Positions 50,179 through 58,964 of a stretch of DNA of 64,000 bases are shown one piece after another. This DNA comes from Thalassomonas viridans (GTDB lineage: Bacteria; Pseudomonadota; Gammaproteobacteria; Enterobacterales; Alteromonadaceae), in contig NZ_CP059733.1 in NCBI RefSeq assembly GCF_000948985.2, forward strand, positions 2,604,001 through 2,668,000. The letters run 5' to 3'. The first letter of the stretch is position 1. Each line of letters starts with the position of its first letter. The translations under genes were made by a program, and so were the position numbers. Under the pieces are notes generated by a model. It was not told where the DNA came from and did not search any database. It was given only the letters and a program-made list of their open reading frames with translations.

Positions 50179-50759
50179 AGTCAATTAGCGACGAAAAATT
50201 ATTGTCCCTGGTGGAAGCGGCGCTTTTTATTGCCGACAAGCCGATGTCGGTGCCGGGCCTGAAGCAGGAGCTGCTCGGGGATTACCGGGTAAGCAGTAAA
50301 CGTATCAGGCAGGTGCTGGCGCAGTTAACGCAGGATTATCAGCACAGGGGCATAGAGCTGGTAAAAGTTGCTTCCGGCTACCGTTTTCAGGCCGTTGCCG
50401 AGCTCAGCGAAGATTTGTCGGCGCTGTTTAAGGAAAAGTCGCCGCGTTATTCCCGGGCCTTGCTGGAAACCCTGGCGCTTATTGCCTATAAACAACCCAT
50501 TACCCGGGGAGAGATCGAAGAAATTCGCGGCGTGGCAGTGAGTAGCCATATTATTAAAACCTTAACAGAAAGAAACTGGATTAAGGTGGTGGGCCATAAA
50601 GAAGTGCCCGGGCGTCCGGCTTTGTATGCCACCACTAATGCCTTTTTGGATTATTTTTCCCTCACCTCCCTGGCGCAATTACCGGAATTAATGCCGATTT
50701 CCGCCTTATCCCTTGGCGATCATGCTACAATGCCCGGGCAGGTAAGTGAGAATCCCTAA
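50175..50759 (+). CDS. scpB: Segregation and condensation protein B
   Basis: About 194 residues from GTG 50175, which overlaps the scpA stop by 4 bases (GTGA) with AAAGG upstream; an in-frame ATG at 50127 lies inside scpA. Two winged helices: LLSLVEAALFIADKPMSVPGLKQ and YSRALLETLALIAYKQPITRGEIEEIRGVAVSSHIIKTL, then GRPALYATTNAFLDYFSL. Partner of ScpA and SMC. Confidence 0.93.
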   Translation: MKSISDEKLLSLVEAALFIADKPMSVPGLKQELLGDYRVSSKRIRQVLAQLTQDYQHRGIELVKVASGYRFQAVAELSEDLSALFKEKSPRYSRALLETLALIAYKQPITRGEIEEIRGVAVSSHIIKTLTERNWIKVVGHKEVPGRPALYATTNAFLDYFSLTSLAQLPELMPISALSLGDHATMPGQVSENP

Positions 50760-50892
50760 TAACCTGAGCGTTAACCTTTTTTGCCCATGACGGCAAAATA
50801 ACAGGTTAGCTAAACCGTAGAGCCAGATGCGTAGTGTTCCCGGATCACAAAACGGGAAGGTGAAGCAACTGACGAGAGAGAGTTAAAGACCT

Positions 50893-51756
50893 ATGTCTGA
50901 GAAGTTACAAAAAGTGCTGGCGCGCGCCGGTAAAGGTTCACGCCGTGAAATGGAAACCGTGATCAGCCAGGGGCGGGTCAGTGTCGACGGCAAGACCGCC
51001 TACCTGGGCGACAGGGTGGAAGGCAATGAGCAAATCCGTATCGACGGCCACACCGTAGTGTTAAAAGCCAAAGAAGATGAGATGTGCCGGGTGCTGATGT
51101 ACAACAAACCCGAAGGGGAGATGTGTACCCGTAAGGATCCTGAAGGCCGGCCCACAGTTTTTGACCGCTTGCCGCCGCTGCAGGGCGGCCGTTGGGTGGC
51201 GGTAGGCCGTTTGGATATCAATACCTCAGGTATGCTGCTTTTCACCACAGACGGCGAGCTGGCGAACCGTTTGATGCATCCGTCACATAAGGTTGAACGT
51301 GAGTATGCGGTGCGGGTTTTTGGTGAAGTGGATGAAGCCATGCTACAGCGCTTGCGTGGCGGGGTGAAACTTGAAGACGGTCCGGCGCGCTTTCAGAAAA
51401 TCACCTATCACGGCGGCGAAGGACGCAACCACTGGTTCCATGTGGTGCTTTCAGAAGGGCGCAACCGGGAAGTACGCCGGTTGTGGGAAAGCCAGGATGT
51501 CCAGGTCAGCCGCTTGATCCGGGTGCGTTACGGTAACATGGAAATGCAGCGCCAGCTGCCGTTAGGGGGCTGGACCGAATTGGGCTTAAAAGAAGTTAAC
51601 TATTTTCGCAAACTGGTGAACCTGCCGCCGGAAACCAAGAGCAAGGTAAGAGTTGACGAAAAAGCGATTGATAATGCTAAAAGCCGCCGTATCCGCCGCT
51701 CGGTGAAAAAACACCAACACAGAACCCAGCAGGCGAACCGCAGAAGGCGGACATAA
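50893..51756 (+). CDS. rluB: 23S rRNA pseudouridine(2605) synthase RluB
   Basis: A 287-residue RsuA-family enzyme: N-terminal S4 domain ([31 protein letters not shown]), catalytic Asp108 in [14 protein letters not shown], and a basic arginine-rich C-terminal tail ([24 protein letters not shown]). It modifies helix 93 of 23S rRNA. The scpA-scpB-rluB order is conserved in gammaproteobacteria. The leader of about 130 bases holds no clear element. Confidence 0.93.
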   Translation: MSEKLQKVLARAGKGSRREMETVISQGRVSVDGKTAYLGDRVEGNEQIRIDGHTVVLKAKEDEMCRVLMYNKPEGEMCTRKDPEGRPTVFDRLPPLQGGRWVAVGRLDINTSGMLLFTTDGELANRLMHPSHKVEREYAVRVFGEVDEAMLQRLRGGVKLEDGPARFQKITYHGGEGRNHWFHVVLSEGRNREVRRLWESQDVQVSRLIRVRYGNMEMQRQLPLGGWTELGLKEVNYFRKLVNLPPETKSKVRVDEKAIDNAKSRRIRRSVKKHQHRTQQANRRRRT

Positions 51757-51790
51757 CCGCTGCCAACCCCGGCGGCCGGTGCCGATACCG

Positions 51791-51830
51791 GCCGCTGTTC
51801 ATTAAGAGCTCTGGCAACAGCGGCTTTTTC
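51791..51830 (+). terminator. Terminator after rluB
   Basis: GCCGCTGTT / AACAGCGGC 9-base-pair stem around a 16-base loop, then TTTTTCGTTTT. Confidence 0.75.
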
Positions 51831-51877
51831 GTTTTATATTAGCTTTTTATTTTAGCCGCGGGCTAACAGGAATTTTT

Positions 51878-53041
51878 GTGCAAGAGAACCAATTACAGCA
51901 GCATTATATTGAAGATTTTACCGCCCTGACGGATTTATGTCGGCAATTGAGCAGCTCCAAGGTACTGGCGGTGGATACCGAGTTTGTCCGTACCCGTACC
52001 TTATACCCTAAGCTCGGCCTGTTGCAGGTGTGTAACGGCGAGCACCTGGCCCTGATTGATCCTGTGGCCATCGAAGATCTCTCGCCGTTCTGGCAGCTGT
52101 TAACCAACGCCGATATCGTCAAGGTGCTGCATGCCTGCTCGGAAGATCTGGAAGTTTTCTTGTGTGCCGCCAACTGCAAACCCGTGAACCTGATCGACAG
52201 CCAGATCATGATGTCTTTTTTAGGGCAGGGGCTGTCTATGGGTTATGCCGCCATGATCCAGCAATACACAGGTGTTGAGCTGGATAAATCAGAATCCAGG
52301 ACCGACTGGACCAAAAGGCCGTTAAGCCCGCGCCAGCTCAGCTATGCCCAAGCCGATGTCCTGCATCTGTACCGGGTGTATCCGCAAATTCTCCAGCAGC
52401 TTGAGGACTCCGGCTGGCTGGAGGCGGCCTGTGAAGAAACCCGTCAGTTGATCGAGCGTAAATTTACACCGGTAGATGAAGATACCCTGTACCGGAATAT
52501 TAAAATGAGCTGGCGCTTAAATGCCAGGCAGCTGAATAATTTAAAATATCTGGCCAGGTGGCGTTATCAGCGGGCCAAGGTGAGGGATTTGCCCCTGGGC
52601 TTTATTGCCAAGGACGATACCCTGATGGCGCTTTCGCAGCGCGCCCCTAAAAGTGTCGGCGCCATGGCCCATATCGAAGGCATAGATGTGCTTGATATCA
52701 GGCATCAGGGCAAAGCTATGCTGGCGGTCTTAAAACAGGCGGATGCGGTCAGCGAAGAAGATTACCCGGATAAAATCGTGCGTTTGGATGAATATCCGGG
52801 TTACAAGCAAATTTTCAAGAAAGTGAAAAACTTTATTTCCGATGTGGCCAAAACTTCCAACCTAGCTGCAGAAAATCTGGCATCGAAAAAGCAGATCAAC
52901 CAGTTTTTGAGCTGGTACTTCAAAATCAATGGCGCCGGGCAGGATGTGGTTGCGGTGGATATCCTGCAAAGCTGGCGTTTCGAGCTGTTCGGTGAAAAGC
53001 TGCAGGCTTTTGCTGAAAATGGCTTTGGCGAGCCTAAATAG
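51878..53041 (+). CDS. rnd: Ribonuclease D
   Basis: A 387-residue 3'-5' exonuclease that trims tRNA precursors. The DEDD site is visible: Asp33 and Glu35 in AVDTEFVRTRT, HACSEDLEVF (second Asp), and YAQADVLHLYRVY (Tyr and last Asp). An HRDC region follows (about 215-290), with a second HRDC-like segment toward the end. GTG start at 51878 after CAGGAATTTT. Confidence 0.93.
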   Translation: MQENQLQQHYIEDFTALTDLCRQLSSSKVLAVDTEFVRTRTLYPKLGLLQVCNGEHLALIDPVAIEDLSPFWQLLTNADIVKVLHACSEDLEVFLCAANCKPVNLIDSQIMMSFLGQGLSMGYAAMIQQYTGVELDKSESRTDWTKRPLSPRQLSYAQADVLHLYRVYPQILQQLEDSGWLEAACEETRQLIERKFTPVDEDTLYRNIKMSWRLNARQLNNLKYLARWRYQRAKVRDLPLGFIAKDDTLMALSQRAPKSVGAMAHIEGIDVLDIRHQGKAMLAVLKQADAVSEEDYPDKIVRLDEYPGYKQIFKKVKNFISDVAKTSNLAAENLASKKQINQFLSWYFKINGAGQDVVAVDILQSWRFELFGEKLQAFAENGFGEPK

Positions 53042-53257
53042 CAGTAAAGCGGTATTTTCAGGGCAATAACGGCCTGTTTATCTTAACTGTTTCTTAGTGA
53101 ATCCAGGGTAAACGGGTCTGACGTTTTGTCACTGCATCCGTCAGGCAGAAAAAACGTGAATTTGTGGCAATTGGCATGCTATATTGGCGGTCTGTTTTTC
53201 ATATTCTCAATGTTGAATTTCTATCTTTAGCAGATTTTTGATACTAAGGTCCCCATT

Positions 53258-53545
53258 ATGCTATGTGCGGTTTATAGAAGCCCGAAAAAAGAACAAACTT
53301 ATCTCTTTATCAAACAACGTGACGACTTCTCCGATGTACCCGCTCCCCTGATGTCTACTTTTGGCACTCCTGAACTGGTTACCATAATAAATTTAGCCAC
53401 CAAAGAAAAACTGGCCCTGGCAGACATCGAAAAAGTGAAAGCGAATTTAAGCGAACAGGGATATTATTTACAATTACCCCCGCCGAAGGAGGATTTGCTG
53501 GCCGAGCACAGGGCGATGCAAAAACAAAAACAGGAGCATAACTGA
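53258..53545 (+). CDS. ycgL: YcgL domain-containing protein
   Basis: A 95-residue member of the YcgL family: MLCAVYRSPKKEQTYLFIKQRDDFSDVPAPLMSTFG, then a short beta-alpha core and a glutamine/lysine tail. Function unproven. One base before the transglycosylase gene, so co-transcribed. The 216 bases before it hold no clear gene. Confidence 0.9.
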   Translation: MLCAVYRSPKKEQTYLFIKQRDDFSDVPAPLMSTFGTPELVTIINLATKEKLALADIEKVKANLSEQGYYLQLPPPKEDLLAEHRAMQKQKQEHN

Positions 53546-53546
53546 T

Positions 53547-54620
53547 ATGAAAACCAGGTTTCTTCTCGGACATAAAGTTAAAGCGGCCCTGGTTTCTCTG
53601 ACACTGGGCACCTGTTTTTTAACCGGCAGTAGCTTTGCCGCAGAAGCTGAAAAACCCAGTTTTGAAAACTATGTAAACCAGCTTAAGGCCGAAGCCCTGC
53701 AAAAAGGCTTCAGCCAGGAGCTGATCGACAGCAGTTTTGCCAATGTTACTTTCCATAAACGTGCGGTAAAAGCAGACCGCAACCAGCCGGAAAAAGTCGA
53801 AACCTTAGATACATATTTGCCCAAGCGGGTACCCGACTGGAAGGTTAACCGCGCCCGGGAAATGTTTCAGGCCCACAGGGAGTTGCTGACTGAAATAGGT
53901 GACCAGTATCGGGTACAGCCGAGGTTTATTGTCGCTTTGTGGGGACTGGAAACTAACTTTGGCCGTATCATGGGTAACTATAATGTGATATCTGCCTTGT
54001 CTACTTTGGCTTATGAAGGCCGCCGCGAAGTTTTCTTTAAAAAGCAGTTGTGGGCAGCGCTGACCATTTTGGACGAGGGGCATATCACTATCGACAAGAT
54101 GAAAGGTTCCTGGGCCGGCGCCATGGGACAAAACCAGTTTATGCCGACTTCTTTTGTCAGTTATGCGGTGGATGGTGACGGCGACGGTAAAAAAGATATC
54201 TGGGGCAATCACGCCGATGTTTTCGCCTCTATGGCGAATTATTTGAATAAAGAAGGCTGGAGTGATGAACTTACTTGGGGACGCCAGGTAAAACTGCCGG
54301 AAAATTTTGATCATTCGCTGGCGATCCCGAAAAATACCGGCAGCAGGAAAAACTGGCTTAAAGCCTGGGCCGAGTCTGAAAAATCCCTGGCGGAATGGCA
54401 GGAGCTAGGGGTACGCCGCAGTGATGGTACTAACCTGCCTAAAGTGGATATTAAGGCCGCGTTGATCTTTCCGGACGATGAAAATGGCCGGGTATACCTG
54501 GCATATGACAACTACAAGAGCCTGATGCACTGGAATCTTTCTTATTATTTTGTCAGCTCGGTAGGGCACTTGTCCGACAGGATCAAGTTTCCGCCGCTAA
54601 AACCGGTAAAAGAAAAATAA
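53547..54620 (+). CDS. Lytic murein transglycosylase (MltB family)
   Basis: A 357-residue periplasmic enzyme. Signal peptide ends near SFA/AEAEK; there is no canonical lipobox, so it is likely soluble rather than lipid-anchored. Glu135 in LWGLETNFGRIMGNY is the catalytic acid; KGSWAGAMGQNQFMPTSF and DGDGDGKKDIWGNHADVFASMANYL are family signatures. It cleaves glycan strands of peptidoglycan. In the conserved ycgL-transglycosylase-ycgN order. Confidence 0.92.
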   Translation: MKTRFLLGHKVKAALVSLTLGTCFLTGSSFAAEAEKPSFENYVNQLKAEALQKGFSQELIDSSFANVTFHKRAVKADRNQPEKVETLDTYLPKRVPDWKVNRAREMFQAHRELLTEIGDQYRVQPRFIVALWGLETNFGRIMGNYNVISALSTLAYEGRREVFFKKQLWAALTILDEGHITIDKMKGSWAGAMGQNQFMPTSFVSYAVDGDGDGKKDIWGNHADVFASMANYLNKEGWSDELTWGRQVKLPENFDHSLAIPKNTGSRKNWLKAWAESEKSLAEWQELGVRRSDGTNLPKVDIKAALIFPDDENGRVYLAYDNYKSLMHWNLSYYFVSSVGHLSDRIKFPPLKPVKEK

Positions 54621-54649
54621 CTCGGGACAATTTTTTGTTATAATAGCGA

Positions 54650-54680
54650 CGCCCGGGCAGTTCACTGTCCGGGCGTTTTT
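54650..54680 (+). terminator. Terminator after the transglycosylase gene
   Basis: CGCCCGGGCAG / CTGTCCGGGCG stem with a short TTCA loop, then TTTTTTCTTTTT. Confidence 0.85.
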
Positions 54681-54716
54681 TCTTTTTATCAGTAGTCGGG
54701 CGTAAATCAGTTAAAC

Positions 54717-55238
54717 ATGAGCACAAATAAAAGCGAAGCAGTTCCTTTCTGGGAAAGTAAAACCCTGGCGCAGATGACCCGGGAAGAGTGGGAGTCCCTG
54801 TGCGACGGTTGTGCCAAATGCTGCCTGCACAAATTTATCGATGATGAAACCACAGATGAAGTCACCGAATTTCTGCCGACAGATCATATGGCGGAAGATG
54901 AGCAGATGGTGTATTCCAGCATTGCCTGCTTTTTGTTAAACGATAAAACCTGCCAGTGCTCCCAGTACCAGAAAAGAACAAGCTTAGTGCCCGATTGTGT
55001 CAGGCTGACCCAGGATAATCTCGACGACGTTTTTTTTATGCCTCCCAGTTGTACCTACCGGCGCTTAAACGAAGGACGGGGTATGCCTTCCTGGCATCCT
55101 TTGCTGCATAAAGGCAAAAAATCCGCTATGCATAAAGCCGGGATGTCGGTGCGGGGAAAAGTGGTTAAGGACGATCAGGTTTCCCTCGACGATTTTGAAG
55201 ATTATATTGTGCTTTGGCCGCTGGATGATATTGATTAA
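54717..55238 (+). CDS. ycgN: YcgN family cysteine-cluster protein (UPF0260)
   Basis: A 173-residue protein with LCDGCAKCCLHKF and further cysteines CQCSQY, PDCVRL and CTYRRL, a pattern of metal-binding (probably Fe-S or zinc) cysteines. Role unknown. Start ATG 54717 (MSTNKSEA). The neighbour order with ycgL supports the name. Confidence 0.9.
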   Translation: MSTNKSEAVPFWESKTLAQMTREEWESLCDGCAKCCLHKFIDDETTDEVTEFLPTDHMAEDEQMVYSSIACFLLNDKTCQCSQYQKRTSLVPDCVRLTQDNLDDVFFMPPSCTYRRLNEGRGMPSWHPLLHKGKKSAMHKAGMSVRGKVVKDDQVSLDDFEDYIVLWPLDDID

Positions 55239-55629
55239 CGACTTGAAGACTAACGGCTATGTCCGGGTCTCTGGCTGATACAGACAACTTGAGATCAAGA
55301 TTCATTTTTTGTTTAGGCAACTGATGTTGTGTGTCAAATATTTTTACATTAGTGTTACATATGTTTTGAGTTGCTGCCTTATTTTTGGCGTTAATGAAAA
55401 CTTAGGAAAGAATTTATATCCATATAGATCAACCTGCTAACTCTCCTGTGTCTTGAAAATCCGGTAATTGATACCGGCACTTTGCGACTTTCCATTTTTA
55501 TTCTCTAAATCCTCTATCGTTTTGGGTGGATCGAAATTTATACTGAAATCGTCTATTTTTTTTACAATAAATTTAACTTTTATTTATAGGTGTTTATTAA
55601 GCTTTTGTTTTTCATTGTTATTTTTTATT

Positions 55630-55646
55630 TGGTGCGGTTAATGCTT
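55630..55646 (+). promoter_or_regulatory. Sigma-54 type promoter of PEP-CTERM gene 55737
   Basis: TGGTGCGGTTAATGCTT: GG-N10-GC, about 90 bases before the start. The rest of 55239-55629 is A/T-rich and shows no gene. Confidence 0.7.
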
Positions 55647-55736
55647 AACAGCCCGCAGTGGTTCGTAGTCTCAGGCAGTAACTAAGTGGTAGGTGTATAT
55701 AAACTAAATAACATATAAAAATGATGAGGAAACTCT

Positions 55737-56612
55737 ATGAAATATCATGGACTGATGAAGAAACTAACCCTCGGTATTCTCGCCGGTGTTTTATCTGCTC
55801 ACGCAAATGCAACGTACATGTCTATTACCGCTCAAGGCGGTTTCAATGAATACACGGAAGATCTGGCGCAAGGTGTCGCTTCTACTGAATATGTCAGTCA
55901 AATGCCGGACGGCACCCTGGTTCGGGATGCAGATCAAACCGGCGGTGCTACCGTGCATGAAGGTTTGCGCTGGGGCGGCAACGGTGTATACAGCTCGCTG
56001 GTGCTGGAAAACTATGCTCCGGATATCGACGCCTTAGATACGGCTTATGCGGTATCCGCTATTACCCATAATAATTTTGATATCAGCGCCGAGTTTGCCT
56101 GGTTGATGACGGCCTCCATTGCCGGCTCTTTAGAGTTCAGCAGCACCCATGCCGGCGGTATTTCAGCTGGTTTTGGCAGCTCTATGGTGGTCGATGATTT
56201 CACCAGTGATGTGAGCACAGAATTTAATATAGATTTTAAAGAAACCTTTAATACCAGTTCAATTGATACCTGTGAGAGAGTCAGTGATGATGTTGACCCG
56301 AGCAGCGGCGACCATGTCTTTACCTCCGCTTGTGATGACTATTTCGATTTTTCAGTAGATAACCCCGATCCTCTACCAGATTCTCTACCGTTCAGCATTC
56401 CTTTTTACATTGACGGTGAGCACTTTGCGTTAACCGTGTTCTTCTCTGAAGACGGCGTTTCTCCGATTGACCGTGATCGTTTGTGGACTGAAGAAGAGAA
56501 GTCATCCACTTTTTATACTATGGTCAGTCTAAGCCGGGTTCCTGAGCCGGAAACTTTGCTGTTATTGGGTATGGGGCTGCTGGGTTTAGGCGCCAAGCGC
56601 AGAAAACAATAG
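55737..56612 (+). CDS. THxN-family PEP-CTERM protein, copy 1
   Basis: A 291-residue secreted protein. Signal peptide ends near ANA/TYMSI; the THxN family motif appears in AITHNNFDIS (about 110), after GLRWGGNGVYSSLV; two cysteine pairs (CERV...ACDDYFDF) are shared with the next gene. C-terminal VPEPETLLLLGMGLLGLGAKRRK is the exosortase signal. Extracellular role unknown. Own sigma-54 type promoter and terminator. Confidence 0.85.
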   Translation: MKYHGLMKKLTLGILAGVLSAHANATYMSITAQGGFNEYTEDLAQGVASTEYVSQMPDGTLVRDADQTGGATVHEGLRWGGNGVYSSLVLENYAPDIDALDTAYAVSAITHNNFDISAEFAWLMTASIAGSLEFSSTHAGGISAGFGSSMVVDDFTSDVSTEFNIDFKETFNTSSIDTCERVSDDVDPSSGDHVFTSACDDYFDFSVDNPDPLPDSLPFSIPFYIDGEHFALTVFFSEDGVSPIDRDRLWTEEEKSSTFYTMVSLSRVPEPETLLLLGMGLLGLGAKRRKQ

Positions 56613-56643
56613 CCTGATCCCCGGTTTATTTCATTGATATTCT

Positions 56644-56668
56644 AAGCCCCGTCCAGGGGCTTTTTTTC
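56644..56668 (+). terminator. Terminator after PEP-CTERM gene 55737
   Basis: AAGCCCC-GTCC-AGGGGCTT stem followed by seven T. The same stem sequence recurs after the next PEP-CTERM gene. Confidence 0.85.
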
Positions 56669-56910
56669 GCGCTATTTCCTTGCCTGTTTCTTTTATTCGA
56701 CTGTTTTTTCCTATCCCAGACCGTTTGCTGCAGTAACGGGCTAGCCGGTTATCCGTGAACATATAGTGTTTTTCTATTTACACTTTATCAACAAAAGTGA
56801 GACGTAATATACACCTGTGATGGCTGAATTTTGTCGGTACTTTTTACACAGTTTCAATAGTTTAGGGGTGTTCGTTTTTTAATCAGTTGTTTTGTGGGTA
56901 TATTTTTTTC

Positions 56911-56927
56911 TGGTTTAGATAATGCAT
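56911..56927 (+). promoter_or_regulatory. Sigma-54 type promoter of PEP-CTERM gene 57057
   Basis: TGGTTTAGATAATGCAT: GG-N10-GC, about 130 bases before the start. The -24 half is the weakest of the five. Confidence 0.6.
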
Positions 56928-56949
56928 AGAAGGATTCAGTGGTAACAAG

Positions 56950-57007
56950 CAGTAGTACAGCAGTTCAGCAGTAATACAGCAGTTCAGCAGTAATACAGCA
57001 GTAACAA
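56950..57007 (+). repeat. Tandem 19-base repeat in the leader of PEP-CTERM gene 57057
   Basis: TACAGCAGTTCAGCAGTAA occurs twice head to tail (56957-56975 and 56976-56994), with partial units on both sides. Each unit is itself two CAGCAGT words. It lies between the predicted promoter and the ribosome site (AAGGAAA). Confidence 0.9.
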
Positions 57008-57056
57008 AGGTAGGTGAAAACAATTTAATTACAATTTTATAAAATAAGGAAATCCT

Positions 57057-57974
57057 ATGAATAATCATGGATTCGTGAAAAAAGTCGGGTTGGGGGTTCT
57101 GTTCGGAGCCTTTTCTGTTAATGCAAGCGCCGTTTTTATGACAATCGATGTCGGCGGTGGTTTTAATTCTTTTGTTGAAGATCCTCACGGTGTGTCGTCC
57201 ACCGAATATTTACAACTGGTAAATCCCGGTGCCGCCCATGTTGAAGGGGTATCACCCGATGTGGTGGTGGATACCAACCAGACGACCGGGGTACACGACG
57301 GACTGCGCTGGGGGGGCAATGGCGCATACAGCTCTCTGGTTTATGAGACCTTTGATCAGGAAATAACTGCCTTAGACACCAATTATGCCATTTCGGCGAT
57401 CACACATAATAATTTCAGCATCAGCGCGGCATTTTCCTGGTTAGATAAAGCCACTATTGCCGGCACATTAGGTTTCAGCAGTAGCCATAGCGGCGGACTG
57501 GCAGCAGGGATCGGCAGTTCCAATGTTATCGATGATTTTACTACGGACGTTACCAGTGAGTTCCATATCGATTTTAAGGAAACCTATAATCAAGATGATG
57601 TCAGCAAGTGTACGGCGGTGAGTGAAAACAGCGACGGCAGCGGTGGCGATCATGTATTTGCTTCTGCCTGTGATGACTACTTTGACTTGGCAGTGGATAA
57701 TCAGGGGTCTCTGCCGGATACACTGCCTTTTTCCATTCCTTTTTATATCGACGGCAAGTATTACGCCCTAGAAGTCTTTTTTGCTGAAGATATTGACGGT
57801 ATGCACAGGATAGATAATGACAGGGTCTGGACCCAGGAGCAGCAACTATCCCAGTTTTATACCATAGTGAACTTAACCGAAGTTGAAGCGCCTGAGCCTA
57901 TTTCCCTGGCCTTGATGGGAGTTGGTTTACTAGGGCTGGGCTTCAACCGCAGAAGATTGCAGCTTAAAAAGTAA
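57057..57974 (+). CDS. THxN-family PEP-CTERM protein, copy 2
   Basis: A 305-residue paralogue of the upstream gene: signal peptide to about SVNASA, GLRWGGNGAYSSLVYETF, AITHNNFSISAAFSWL, the same cysteine region (KCTAVSEN...ACDDYFDLAVDN) and TLPFSIPFYIDGKYYALEVFFAED. It ends APEPISLALMGVGLLGLGFNRRR; the sorting motif is APEP rather than VPEP. Start ATG 57057 behind AAGGAAATCCT. Confidence 0.85.
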   Translation: MNNHGFVKKVGLGVLFGAFSVNASAVFMTIDVGGGFNSFVEDPHGVSSTEYLQLVNPGAAHVEGVSPDVVVDTNQTTGVHDGLRWGGNGAYSSLVYETFDQEITALDTNYAISAITHNNFSISAAFSWLDKATIAGTLGFSSSHSGGLAAGIGSSNVIDDFTTDVTSEFHIDFKETYNQDDVSKCTAVSENSDGSGGDHVFASACDDYFDLAVDNQGSLPDTLPFSIPFYIDGKYYALEVFFAEDIDGMHRIDNDRVWTQEQQLSQFYTIVNLTEVEAPEPISLALMGVGLLGLGFNRRRLQLKK

Positions 57975-58012
57975 AGGCTGAATCTATCTTTTCTTGTCTG
58001 TTTATGAAACTA

Positions 58013-58036
58013 AAGCCCCTGTCCAGGGGCTTTTAT
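58013..58036 (+). terminator. Terminator after PEP-CTERM gene 57057
   Basis: AAGCCCCT-GTCC-AGGGGCTTTT stem and tail. The group II intron begins six bases after it. Confidence 0.8.
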
Positions 58037-58041
58037 CATTA

Positions 58042-58689
58042 GTGTGCCAGGCATGGCGCATAGCGCCTTGACAGGCGCTGTTCCGGAAGTTGTGGTGGCA
58101 ACCGGATGACTTGGCGGTGAAAGTCCGCTACTGGCCCGGCAAGGGGAACAGTTAGCCGAACGGCAAGGGTGCCCGTCGCGAGTCGGGATCTGAAGGAAGC
58201 CGAAGGCAAAACACTGGCCTGACGAACAGAAATCACATACGAGGCGGCCGTATCGGGTAAGAAGGCTAATATCTTTAAAGCCCAATACTTGCACGGAAGG
58301 TGCGGTCGTAAATGTGGCAGGTATAAGTGGGAAGGTCGTGCGCATTACCCTGGGAGGTCTGCCATCCTGCCTCGGGCTACTGATACCGTGAGGTAACAGG
58401 ATGGGATGGCAGAAGTCAGCAGAGGTCATAGTAGGTTTAGAAACCGTAAACTGAAGGACCGAACTTATGAGCAAAGCAAAGAGTGCGCTCTCTGAGCAGC
58501 TAGAGCAGATGCCCGAAAGGGGCCGTAACTGGAAGTAATGGACGGAATCCATGAGGTAAAGTGAGGCGCTTAATAGCTGACAGGCGACGTGATTCAATAA
58601 ACGTGGAGTTCATAGGAACCGCCGTGGTACGGAACCGTATGCCCGGTGGTGTGAGAGGACGGCGGGGGTAACCCCGCCTCCTACTCGAT
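58042..58689 (+). mobile_element. Group II intron lacking a maturase gene
   Basis: About 648 bases. The 5' end GTGTGCCAGGCATGGCGC is the canonical group II intron start; domain I words (GGTGAAAGTCCGCTAC, GAAGGAAGCCGAAGGC, AATATCTTTAAAGCCC) follow. At the 3' end a domain V/VI tail is visible: GAACCGTATGCCCGGTGG, then the GGCGGGG-GTAA-CCCCGCC hairpin and CTACTCGAT. Domain IV has only a few tens of bases where a reverse transcriptase would be. The intron follows a PEP-CTERM terminator. It could splice only with a maturase from elsewhere. Confidence 0.85.
58467..58538 (+). pseudogene. Short reading frame in intron domain IV (possible maturase remnant)
   Basis: ATG 58467 opens 23 codons ([20 protein letters not shown]...) ending in TAA, at the place where the intron-encoded protein normally begins. 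It could be the leftover start of a deleted reverse transcriptase, or chance. Confidence 0.35.
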
Positions 58690-58964
58690 TTGTCCCGGTA
58701 TCGGATATCGCCTGGCTTGTTCATGTTTCCCGGTTTGATGAAAATCACCGAAAAATTTAAGTGAAATCGATAATTATCAGCCATTTGTATATGGTATTAC
58801 CGATTTGAATATTCAAAATAGCCCTAATCTTGCTTTTTGCTGTGTTATCGCGCTGCGATAAGTGGTACAACATTAAGAGACAAGAGAAAGTCTAGGAAAT
58901 ATAACGCAGTACTATGTATTTCATGTGTTCGCTCTCGCTAATTTTACTTTGTTGAAGGTGTTTT

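Noticed and set aside
56771..56805. TTTACACTTT...AAAGTGA inverted repeat as a possible activator site for the PEP-CTERM sigma-54 promoters
   Set aside because: Related TTTACA words occur before the other PEP-CTERM promoters, but without the inverted half and at widely varying distances in an A/T-rich region, so I cannot call a shared site.
56950..57007. Repeated CAGCAGT words considered as a CRISPR array
   Set aside because: Units are directly adjacent with no spacers of constant length, and no cas genes are near.
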